Shown in pieces: positions 10,501 to 16,200 of a DNA stretch of 24,489 nucleotides; the stretch's first letter is position 1; each line of letters starts with the position of its first letter. Source of the DNA: DAOTUB01 sp034437455 (GTDB taxonomy: Bacteria > Chloroflexota > Anaerolineae > B4-G1). Made by a program: the position numbers and the translations under genes. Location: positions 1 to 24,489 of the forward strand of contig DAOTUB010000111.1 of the NCBI GenBank assembly GCA_034437455.1, read 5' to 3'. The notes under the pieces were generated by a model. The model searched no databases. It had not been told where the DNA came from and saw only the letters and a list, made by a program, of their open reading frames with translations.

Positions 10501-10752
10501 CCCGTTGTAATTGCCAACAACGAGATCAAGATAGTTATCACCATCTATGTATCCCAATATCACATTTCGGGAGTCATCACCGCCTGTGCCAAAGGAGCTA
10601 CTGCTGAGAAATGAGGGGGCATCATCGGCCAGCACAAGGGAGTTCCCCAGCTCAGTCGGAAGGATCAAAGATATGATAACAAACAGCAGTAGCCATCGAG
10701 CATGACCGCCTTTATCAATTTTGCATTGCATCTGAATACGTCGATTTCTCAT
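4534..10752 (-). CDS. Secreted VCBS-propeller / zinc-metallopeptidase mosaic protein with YLP C-terminal tail
   Basis: Product is 2072 residues from the chosen start. A basic N-terminus, hydrophobic core (WLLLFVIISLILP) and VLA|DD site at about 42 form a signal peptide. Residues 49-825 hold 14 VCBS/FG-GAP units with GD(V/M)(N/D)GD calcium loops. A beta-rich linker leads to HELSHYALFLDD (H1200, E1201, H1204, D1211), a HExxHx6D zinc motif like that of CLCA-type metallopeptidases, with a possible Met-turn (SAMGDM) downstream. Further on are a triple PGPFSRG-type repeat (about 1499-1519), an IPT/TIG domain (about 1647-1737), a jelly-roll/MAM-like domain (about 1742-1927), a DUF11 domain (about 1929-2060) and the terminal VYLPVILRGR. 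The frame is open to 10857, but that start would lie inside the upstream regulator gene and precede the signal peptide by 35 residues. The ATG at 10752 has GGGAG 6 bases upstream. Likely role: cell-surface or secreted calcium-dependent protease/adhesin; the substrate is unknown. Confidence 0.88.
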   Translation of the reverse strand: MRNRRIQMQCKIDKGGHARWLLLFVIISLILPTELGNSLVLADDAPSFLSSSSFGTGGDDSRNVILGYIDGDNYLDLVVGNYNGPNVVYLNDGEGNFYYGLVNCDDSQHNVRCLGSSVNHTESVAVGDMNGDGYQDIIVGNDKEPNVVFLNDGEGNFYTGPVDCDESLNNVRCFGSDTTWTASVAVGDMNGDGHYDIVTGNRGAQDVVYLNDGVGNFLSSSARNFGPTLSATRNVTVGDMDDDGDIDIVVGDLGDQNAVYLNDGSGNFYVGSVNCSAPNVRCLGTGSDATESITMGDVDGDQSLDLIIGNREEQNAVYLNDGSGNFHTGAMNCAVDSVRCFSISPNHVTVTTGDVNSDGSLDLIVGNWSSQNVVYLNDGNGNFDWYGADHDFGTGLDATWSVTVGDVNGDSALDLSVVNYASDQNRVYLNDGVGHFPADSQHFFGSDSDGAHTVALGDINGDDVIDFIIGSRRQNVVYFNDGNGISYTDTIDCTSPPDNARCFGSSIEWTESVAVGDIDGDGDLDLVAGNKRLSNVIYLNDGEGNFYTGLVNCADPPDNARCFGIDSAWTMSVALGDVDDDSDLDLVVGNWEAQNKVYLNDGGGHFYVGDVDCKAPPDNVSCLGPHSDATKSVALGDVDNDSDLDVAVGNDNEQQNVVYLNDGAGHFDSDEDRKFGTGFDDTQDVVFGDMNGDGAIDLAVGNAVRAQNMLYVNNGYGRFDWSGAAQPFGTGSDWTKSLATGDINGDKHLDLIVSNDGLQNKVYLNDGSGNFPTNATRAFGPEADPASDHTRGVAVGDVNGDGVTDIVVSNLYEQNVVYLSRYRLTDRLVNNLPHLTVIRPVTTTNANFYSSPVIQDQTVIPITYTLFDPNGDAGCIAAHYSPNGGGYWLPAIATTDTVTTDLSTSSGPTGTSHTFWWDTFTSGLFGQWDNVVFRIEAYPSLRPYTKSVPGPYQWPYAAAQTYPFRVRGTQVRVLSDTKPISNALVYSLPADQLAGGAPYTDNSGVPFRTDGQGYLQGRGQIDIGDRLLAMTPVYTAPFGGYTVYHTSGEPTEDGLAAFTVTEPGVQVLTVTAENPLILFNVDLSLEWDASSDPTYLDQLTFDLKKASRHLYDFTDGQAALGHVTVHQNGDRWASSHVFVQATNRLRPLAAQGGIVVTSTVDPQHEDITYEVGQVHMGATWNRYGDPGQTPGGDWPLALAHELSHYALFLDDVYLGLNEDGLLIPQDTCTGSAMGDMYAPDNTEFIYDPDHWQTSCADTLANRTLERTEWETIRLWYPWLNTPTAANPGPSLMPFDLTTVEVRDPLTPTGALADPTFYIDYEDSAVSSSEARAFILRDEDGDAGAEGYERVIDLGSPIGGQNRVLARGAQPGDRLCVFDQPRQQYGCEVIQSGDERLTLERDETWSPVLQLTPVTSRTFILQVSNLPSLPLRARLYPAQMKGSEAITLTQSNSIYSGTLHHIWTDDPAMRGHVQVWVDEAATEADPRRETIVAYTMGGDPGPFSRGHGPFSRGHGPFSRGSSAPLTSPGGQMIFFTENSIIFEDGDLYTIQSMASSPPLPEGKTAIGQGYSLVASPNVTRVITGSISFQYLTRDVLVEQADEDELGIHFWNGQTWRALSTVSNAYYNMASAPSHGDGVYALLAGSTTPHVAEVTPSAATNDVTSTLTIQGGYFLPPVEAVLIGPTATYTLPLVSVSPTSITAAITRGLPAREYQVSVINQNQPGGSVTSPTPGAFALYAPSPPDTCFYDFFESGTGKWETGGDWGIVTLPNGERVMTDSPDGPYKNAVDYGAEIITHTTCITSVPFSLAGCSLPLLTLDHDYVIAGGETHQDVGWVEVSNDDGLTWETLQGYTGGGVFENRILPSAFSLYLFKQEQETSEWDDVNWRTVELGLSSFTDTVRLRFCLEVDRNASDRGWVMDNVLIRAGSVLTTDLQIDLARQAVPGEESDEVRAGDSITYQLTITNAGPDVVDAVATSLFSSDGVSAVKGSTLCWASKNRAWSCHLDDLTRTQALTMVLATQPTYSGTLTTQSIITPAYPYAVETDPENNQSDVQIVVRGIGNRVYLPVILRGR
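4537..4566 (-). other. C-terminal VYLPVILRGR tail (surface-protein motif copy 1)
   Basis: These ten codons end the metallopeptidase mosaic protein. The tail follows a DUF11 domain directly and matches IYLPVVLR and IYLPLVMR at the ends of the two other giant secreted proteins in this window (19087-19122 and 24252-24281). It lacks LPXTG, a long hydrophobic segment or the usual sorting-signal architecture. It could be a terminal beta-strand or an uncharacterised sorting signal. Confidence 0.6.
6195..6257 (-). repeat. Three tandem 21-bp repeats encoding a 7-residue PGPFSRG/HGPFSRG unit
   Basis: Three in-frame 21-base units (6195-6215, 6216-6236, 6237-6257) encode HGPFSRG, HGPFSRG and, first in the protein, PGPFSRG. 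Third-position bases differ between copies (for example TCC, TCG and TCC for Ser). The repeat is therefore not a fresh polymerase-slippage product, and its amino-acid sequence is probably under selection. It sits between the peptidase region and the IPT/TIG domain and may be a flexible, arginine-bearing linker. Confidence 0.8.
8275..10608 (-). repeat. Array of 14 VCBS/FG-GAP beta-propeller units
   Basis: Fourteen units of about 43-70 residues repeat the pattern SVAVGD(V/M)(N/D)GDG--DL-VGN---QN-VYLNDG-GNF. Each has an Asp/Asn-rich loop of the calcium-binding type. Two unit classes are mixed. Seven units (1, 2, 4, 5, 8, 9, 10) carry a cysteine pair spaced like C-x(6-8)-RC in the connecting loop. 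The other seven (3, 6, 7, 11, 12, 13, 14) have a shorter, cysteine-free FG(T/P) connector. Fourteen units would suit two seven-bladed propellers. The DNA here is visibly lower in GC than the 3' half of the same gene. Confidence 0.85.
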
Positions 10753-10757
10753 TTTAA

Positions 10758-10764
10758 TCTCCCT
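10758..10764 (-). promoter_or_regulatory. Ribosome-binding site overlapping the upstream stop codon; fixes the start of the metallopeptidase gene
   Basis: On the minus strand AGGGAGA occupies 10764-10758, so GGGAG ends 6 bases before the ATG at 10752-10750. Its first bases lie within the TAG stop (10765-10763) of the Crp-type regulator gene. Such an arrangement favours translational coupling between the two genes. It argues against the longer open frame beginning at 10857, which lies inside the regulator. Confidence 0.7.
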
Positions 10765-11515
10765 ACCACTCCATCGCATCACGAATCGCCCCGATCCGGC
10801 TATCGCGTTCCCGCTTGACTCTGGGCAAGTCGAGGATGATGATTCGTCCACCATCATACTCGACCAACCCCCTCTTGCACCAATCCTTCAATATGCGATT
10901 GATCCATTCCCGGCGGGCGCCGACCAGCGAAGCCAGCTCGCTCTGGTTTAGGGAGAGGTCCAGCAGATAGCGCTTGCCCTCCACCAACGCTTGACCGAAC
11001 TGTTCGTTATAAAGCAACAGAATGTGGAGCAAACGGCCGGCGGCGTCGAACTGGGCGAGCGCTTCCGCGTAGGCCGCCGTCCAGCGCGCCTTGCTGGTCA
11101 ACAGTTTGGCTACCCCGATCGCCAGATCGGGCATTTCCCGCATACGTTGCAAGAAACGCCGATGGGTGATGACCAGCAGTTCACAATCCATAATCGCTTT
11201 GGCCGTGGCGGAGCGCGGTCGAGCATCTATAGTGGAGAATTCACCGATGACGTCGTAGGTGGAGAAGACTTGAATCGAGGTTTCGTCGCCAGAAGGGCTG
11301 ATCTTGAAGATGCGAACTTTGCCATCCAGCACGATGTACAGATCACGGCTGTGATCGCCCTGGTGGAAGATGACCGTACCCGCGTCGTATCGCCTGAGAC
11401 GGAAGTCTTCGACGAGGTTAGCCAGGTCTTTATCTCCCAACTCGACAAGAGGGGGGACGTTCCTCAAGAAGGTGATTTGCCGGGATAGCTGATCCTCGGA
11501 GGATGATGAACTCAT
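10763..11515 (-). CDS. Crp/Fnr-family transcriptional regulator
   Basis: A 250-residue regulator of normal family length. The N-terminal cNMP-binding beta-roll (about 18-130) has the glycine pattern LYIVLDGKVRIFK and a phosphate-binding cassette, IGEFSTIDARPRSATAKA. Its GE and R-S-A residues are those expected for cyclic-nucleotide binding. There are no cysteine clusters for Fnr-type iron-sulphur sensing. A long dimerisation helix follows, then a Crp-type winged helix (about 178-228: LSLNQSELASLVGARREWINRILKDW). AAGGAG (complement of 11522-11527) lies 6 bases before the start. The gene is the first of a two-gene transcript with the secreted metallopeptidase, 10 bases downstream. The palindromes in its 5' region are candidate autoregulatory sites. 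A link with the nearby cyclase-like protein is plausible but inferred. Confidence 0.92.
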   Translation of the reverse strand: MSSSSSEDQLSRQITFLRNVPPLVELGDKDLANLVEDFRLRRYDAGTVIFHQGDHSRDLYIVLDGKVRIFKISPSGDETSIQVFSTYDVIGEFSTIDARPRSATAKAIMDCELLVITHRRFLQRMREMPDLAIGVAKLLTSKARWTAAYAEALAQFDAAGRLLHILLLYNEQFGQALVEGKRYLLDLSLNQSELASLVGARREWINRILKDWCKRGLVEYDGGRIIILDLPRVKRERDSRIGAIRDAMEW

Positions 11516-11545
11516 TCCGATCTCCTTGCTCTCACCAGTTGGTCA

Positions 11546-11558
11546 GCCAAAATTTGGC
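11546..11558. promoter_or_regulatory. 13-bp palindrome in the divergent control region
   Basis: GCCAAAATTTGGC is a perfect palindrome with 6-bp arms around one central A. It lies between the start of the Crp-type gene (minus) and the next plus-strand gene, 31 bases ahead of the regulator start codon and within its likely 5' leader. It is a candidate protein-binding site. Confidence 0.4.
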
Positions 11559-11571
11559 AGAAGTTAACTAG

Positions 11572-11590
11572 AACACAGTGTCTCTGTGTT
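11572..11590. promoter_or_regulatory. 19-bp inverted repeat, candidate Crp-type operator
   Basis: AACACAG (11572-11578) and CTGTGTT (11584-11590) form a perfect 7-bp inverted repeat around a 5-base spacer. The size and spacing are similar to Crp/Fnr sites (TGTGA-N6-TCACA class), although the sequence differs from the E. coli consensus. A minus-strand -10-like TATACT (complement of 11595-11600) lies just upstream. A bound regulator would therefore cover the likely start of the regulator transcript, which suggests autorepression. It may also serve the divergent operon. Confidence 0.5.
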
Positions 11591-11594
11591 GTTA

Positions 11595-11600
11595 AGTATA
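11595..11600 (-). promoter_or_regulatory. Candidate -10 element for the Crp-regulator transcript
   Basis: The minus strand reads TATACT, matching TATAAT at five of six positions. No convincing -35 hexamer was found 16-18 bases upstream. That would fit a promoter needing activation or an alternative sigma factor. A 5-bp inverted repeat, CTATG (11616-11620) and CATAG (11625-11629), covers the place where a -35 element would lie. Confidence 0.3.
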
Positions 11601-11693
11601 GATAGTTCCCGCTGGCTATGGTATCATAGTATAAAATAATGTTAAAGGCAAGCGCCGTTGTAGCTATCGTTCGAGTTAGAGGTAGGCACGAGA

Positions 11694-12056
11694 ATGAATA
11701 CGTTTACCTGGTTGTTGATGGGTCACCTCATAGGAGACTGGGTGCTGCAAAATGACTGGATGGCGAAGGACAAGCGACGGGGATGGGTCACGCCGGGCGG
11801 CCTGGCCCACTTCGCGATCTACACAGCGACCAGTTTCGGCGCCCTCGTCGTTTCTGGGCAGAACGATCCGTCTTTTTGCCTCGCGCCAGGGCTCGTCATT
11901 TTCGTCTCTCACTGGCTGATCGACGCCGGGGACGTCGCCGGGCGCTGGATGCACCTCTTCCGGCAGAGCGATCTGACGTGGGTGCGCGTGGTGGTCGATC
12001 AAACGCTCCATCTCCTGGTGTTGATGGTGCTGGCCATGTTTTCCTTCGGGATGTGA
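11694..12056 (+). CDS. Small DUF3307-like integral membrane protein
   Basis: A 120-residue hydrophobic protein. The N-terminus MNTFTWLLMGHLIGDWVLQNDWMAKDK fits the DUF3307 pattern of a histidine-containing first helix, a (G/A)D-(V/F)-LQ motif and a charged loop. Three or four membrane segments are visible (about 3-20, 36-53, 62-78, 97-117). Polar residues inside them include H35, H73, D77 and H106. DUF3307 has no established biochemical role that I can name. It is the first of four closely spaced plus-strand genes, 36 bases before the radical-SAM gene and divergent from the Crp-type regulator. Its Shine-Dalgarno is weak (GAGG-like bases near 11678). Confidence 0.7.
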   Translation: MNTFTWLLMGHLIGDWVLQNDWMAKDKRRGWVTPGGLAHFAIYTATSFGALVVSGQNDPSFCLAPGLVIFVSHWLIDAGDVAGRWMHLFRQSDLTWVRVVVDQTLHLLVLMVLAMFSFGM

Positions 12057-12092
12057 GGAGGGAGCATAACTTCCAAATAGGGAGGTTGTCAG

Positions 12093-13214
12093 ATGGCTTA
12101 CGATAGAGAGATACGAGGCAGAATATCGAAATTGATGAGAGGTCTGCGAGCGAGGGCAGCGCCTCAACAGTTTGACCACAATCGAATCGCCTGCCACGAC
12201 GTTCGCGTTGGACACCTGGACGGAAAACAGGTCGAGCGGTTTATCGTCCATTTCCGTTCCAATGGCTGTTTGTGGTGTAAAGCGAACGGTGGTTGCACGA
12301 TGTGTGGCTTTTGGAACGAGACAGCCCGAGGACGTGAAATTGTGACTGTGGAGGCATTCGTCAACCAATTCCAGAATGTGTTAAATCGATTTGACTTGCA
12401 ACGGTACCCAGTGTTGGGGCTGTACAATGCTGGGTCTTTCCTACAGGAGCAAGAGATTCCCTTCACGGCGGTAGAAAGGATATTCCACCTAGCGTCCAGG
12501 CACCTGCCGGATTTGAGACGAGTGGTTATAGAGAGCCGCGTTGAATACATCACGATGGAGAAGCTTGAGAGATTGCAAAATATCCTGGGGAATAATACCG
12601 AATTGGCTATCGGTATGGGCTTTGACTCTGAAAACGAGATTGTGCGAAATCTAATTATCAACAAGGGGGTCTCCAAAGAAGGATTTGAGCGAGCGATAGA
12701 AATAACCAGGCAGCTAGATGTTCAATCCATTGTCTATGTGCTGCTCAAGCCTCCATTTCTGACTGAACGGGAGGCCATCGAGGATGCGGTCGAGAGCACC
12801 AGATACGTCAGCGGGGTCGGCCCGACCGAGATCCACTACGAGACAGTGACCGTCGAGGCTGATACGCTGGTCGATCAGTTATACACGAGCGGTTTGTACA
12901 GACCAATGTGGCTGTGGAGTATCATCGAAATTCTGAAAAGGGTGCGTTCATTTGCTATGCCCTATATGACCCCTCTGCGGTACGTTGCTCAGGCGGTGGA
13001 TGTGCCGCGCAACTGCCCCGCCTGCACGGAGATGGTGACAGATAGGATTTATAATCGGTACTGTTCGGACTGGGATTTGGCCCACTTCGCCGGTCTGGAT
13101 TGCCCTTGCCGGGCGGAGTGGCTGGAGGCCGTACGCGAGGAGCCCTTGCTATCATTAGAGGAACGGGTTTGGGAGATTGTGAGCGATCGGTTAGGTCTAT
13201 GGAAAGTTAGCTAG
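12093..13214 (+). CDS. Radical SAM protein resembling archaeosine-synthase subunit RaSEA (TIGR01210-like)
   Basis: A 373-residue soluble protein. The N-terminal cysteine cluster C59-L-W-C62...C68-T-M-C71-G-F-W fits the unusual radical-SAM cluster of the RaSEA/TIGR01210 family, in which GGCTMCG is the characteristic part. Supporting barrel features are LGLYNAGSFLQEQEIP, VVIESRVEYIT and LAIGMGFDSENEIVRN, resembling the GSF/ESRPE/G-ES motifs of Elp3/RaSEA-type enzymes. The C-terminal part has another cysteine set (NCPAC and a C-x-C in DCPCRAEW) that may bind metal. In archaea RaSEA works with ArcS to convert a lysine adduct of preQ0 to archaeosine in tRNA. No ArcS or preQ0 gene is visible here, so the bacterial substrate is unknown. 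GGGAGG at 12080-12085, 7 bases before ATG, supports the start. Confidence 0.7.
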   Translation: MAYDREIRGRISKLMRGLRARAAPQQFDHNRIACHDVRVGHLDGKQVERFIVHFRSNGCLWCKANGGCTMCGFWNETARGREIVTVEAFVNQFQNVLNRFDLQRYPVLGLYNAGSFLQEQEIPFTAVERIFHLASRHLPDLRRVVIESRVEYITMEKLERLQNILGNNTELAIGMGFDSENEIVRNLIINKGVSKEGFERAIEITRQLDVQSIVYVLLKPPFLTEREAIEDAVESTRYVSGVGPTEIHYETVTVEADTLVDQLYTSGLYRPMWLWSIIEILKRVRSFAMPYMTPLRYVAQAVDVPRNCPACTEMVTDRIYNRYCSDWDLAHFAGLDCPCRAEWLEAVREEPLLSLEERVWEIVSDRLGLWKVS

Positions 13215-13245
13215 ATGGAAAAACTATACTTGAGGAGGCAACAAA

Positions 13246-16200
13246 ATGGGTAAGACTCTGATTGAAAAAGCATTTGTGTTCACACTAATTTTTTCGTTGA
13301 TCGCGCCGCTCATTCCAATCGATCCCCCAACTGCTCAGGCGCAGAGCGGCTACTCAGCCCAGGTCATCAGCAGCCCCAGCAGCCCACAGTCTATGTCTGC
13401 TGATGAGCAAAAGTCATTTTCTGTCACATATGAAAACACAGCCCCCGACTGGCAAGGAGATTGGGGAGCCGGTGTGGCTATGTACGCTTTGGATTCAACC
13501 ACACAGGATTTTCACTGCTCAAGCTGGAATGGCAACCAAGAAGTGACCGGGTTCCCCTGGGTTTATCATGGGCAATCGCGGACCAAGAGCTTCGACATCT
13601 GCGCCAATGGGCAGTCAGCCGGATCGTACACGCTGCGATTTGGTCTGAAGATCACGGCTGGTGGAAGCGTGATCTCAGGCAGCGAGTTTTACTTTACTGT
13701 GCAAATAGGAGGGAGTGGCGGCGGCGAAGCGGATCTGGTGATCGACCGTCTGGAAGTGACCAGAAACGACACCGGCGCTGAACTCAGTTCTAGCGATACT
13801 GTACCGGACGGGACATCCATTACGGTGCAGGTGTATGAGAAGAATATTGGCACCGCCGATGCCGAGGACTTTTACCTGGCGTATTACGATAATGGCAGTT
13901 ACGTGGACGACGATTACGAATCCTCCACTGTTTCGGCCGGTGGTGATGATATCGAGAGGGAATCTGATACGTTTAACATCAGCGGCGCGGGATCGCATAC
14001 GCTGCGGGTTGACCTGGACACCACCGACGTGATAGCCGAAAGCGACGAGAGTAACAATAGCGCCACGTTTACACTCAACGTGGATGCTGGCGACCCCGCA
14101 GATCCACGCCTGTACGCGGGTCTGAGTACCAATCCTACATCGCTAAATCAAGGTGAGACTCTGAATGTCAGTTATACCATCAAGAACTATGGGGGCCAGC
14201 CTATCACTTTCAAGACTCTCTCTGTGTCGTGCCGTAGTCCCAACCTGGACAATTGCGACTTTGGCGCCCAGTACAATGTCACGCTAAATGGCGGGCAAAG
14301 TTATACTCTGAATGCCAGGGAGAGCAACTTTGGATTGCCTGAAGTATACGGTGACTATGTGCTCAAAGCGTCGTATCAACTGCCCGATAACTCCTGGCAC
14401 GACTTTGAGCCTGAAGAGCCGGGCACGCAAACATCAGTTTCGGTACAGGTTGAAGCCCCACTCACACCGGCCGATCCCGGTTTATACGCCGGTCTGAGCG
14501 CTACTCCTACATCGCTGAGCCAGGGCGATTCGCTGAACGCCAGCTACACTGTCAAGAACTACGGTGATCAATCTATCACTTTCAAGACGCTATCCGTGTC
14601 GTGCCGCAGCCCGAACGATGATAACTGCGACTTTGGCGCAGTGTACGACGTGACGCTTGATGGCGGGCAAAGCTACACCCTGGAGGCCACCGAAGATAAC
14701 TTTGGTGTGCCAGACGTAAATGGTACCTATGTGCTCAAAGCGTCGTATCAGTTGCCGGATAACTCCTGGCACGACTTCGAGCCTGAAGAGCCGGGCACGC
14801 AGACCTCAGTAGCCGTTACTGTGGATGGACTGAATCCCCTTCCGCCACCGACTTTGGCCCCAATTGGAAACGCGGATGGCAATGGCAACTATACAGTAAG
14901 TTGGAACAATGTAAGCGACGCAACCTCGTACGTGTTGCAGGAGGATGACAATGCTTCGTTTTCCAGCCCGGTTGAGGTTTACAACGACAGTAATACATCC
15001 TGGAATGCCAGCAACAAAGCGCCGGGCAGCTACTACTATCGAGTGAAGTCGTGCAATGCAAATGGATGCAGTGCATCTTGGAGCAATACTCAATCCACTG
15101 TAGTCTGCGGTACGCCTGGAACACCGTCTATCCCTTCGCCAACAGACGGGGCAACAAATCAATCCATCAACACAAACCTCGATTGGGCTGATGTTGCTTA
15201 CGCTACCTCGTATGATGTCTACTTTGGCACATCTTCGACTCCGCCTTACTACGGCAACATCACATCGAGTGAATTTGACCTTCCTACATTGGATTATGAC
15301 ACCCACTACTATTGGAAGATTGTTGCCAAGAATGGTTGCGGACAGACAAGTGGATCCACGTGGGAATTTACCATCGGTAGTGAGCCACCCCCTTCACCAC
15401 CTACATTGAATTCTATCAATAACGCGGACGGCGATGGTAACTACACAGTCAGTTGGAGCAACATAAGCGGTGTGACCTCTTACGTGTTGCAAGAAGATGA
15501 TAATGCTCTGTTTCCCAGTCCATCTGAGGTCCATAACGGTAGTGGCACATTGTGGAATGCTAGTGGTAAGGATAACGGAGTTTACCACTATCGCGTCAAG
15601 GCTTGCGACGCCAGCAATTGCAGCGGTTGGAGCAATACGCAATCAGTGACTGTCAACCCATCTTCAAGATGGCAAGCCAAGTGGATATCGCAAGAACCCG
15701 CCTATGTCCGTATCCCACCCAGTGGCCGTACAGTGATCCAGGTTAAATTCCTGAACACCGGTACCGAGACCTGGACTCGTGATAACGTGGCGCTTTACGT
15801 ACGCAAAAACTGTGCTTCAACTTTGGGGCCTCCTGACGATAAGGAGGGAGGAAGTATCTTTCGGTGCGATACCTGGGAGGACGGGCAACATCGCGCAGCC
15901 CGTTTGCAAGAAGCAGAAGTACGACCAAGTGAAATCGGCACCTTTGAGTTTGAACTTTGCTCATACGAGGTCAATCCCAACGAGCCTATCATCTACCGTG
16001 AGGACTTTGGCCTGGCGCGCATTAATCCACCGCCTGGCGAGGATGATTGGGTAGATAACCCCGACAATGGCGATCCATCTGGTAAAGCTACAGCATGGTG
16101 GTTCATCCAGATAATTGGTGTGACTGACCCCAAACCAGATCAAAGTAGGTGCAAGCTGCGTTATCCACAAGACAGTATGGAGGAACGCAAATGTAATGCC

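Noticed and set aside
8275..10608. CRISPR or other short regularly spaced repeat array
   Set aside because: Repeats are in-frame protein units of varying length with no constant direct repeat and spacer.
10753..10857. Longer N-terminus for the metallopeptidase protein, starting inside the Crp-type gene
   Set aside because: The extra 35 residues would precede a normal signal peptide. The ATG at 10752 has a good Shine-Dalgarno, and the extension is only the regulator's 3' end read in another frame.
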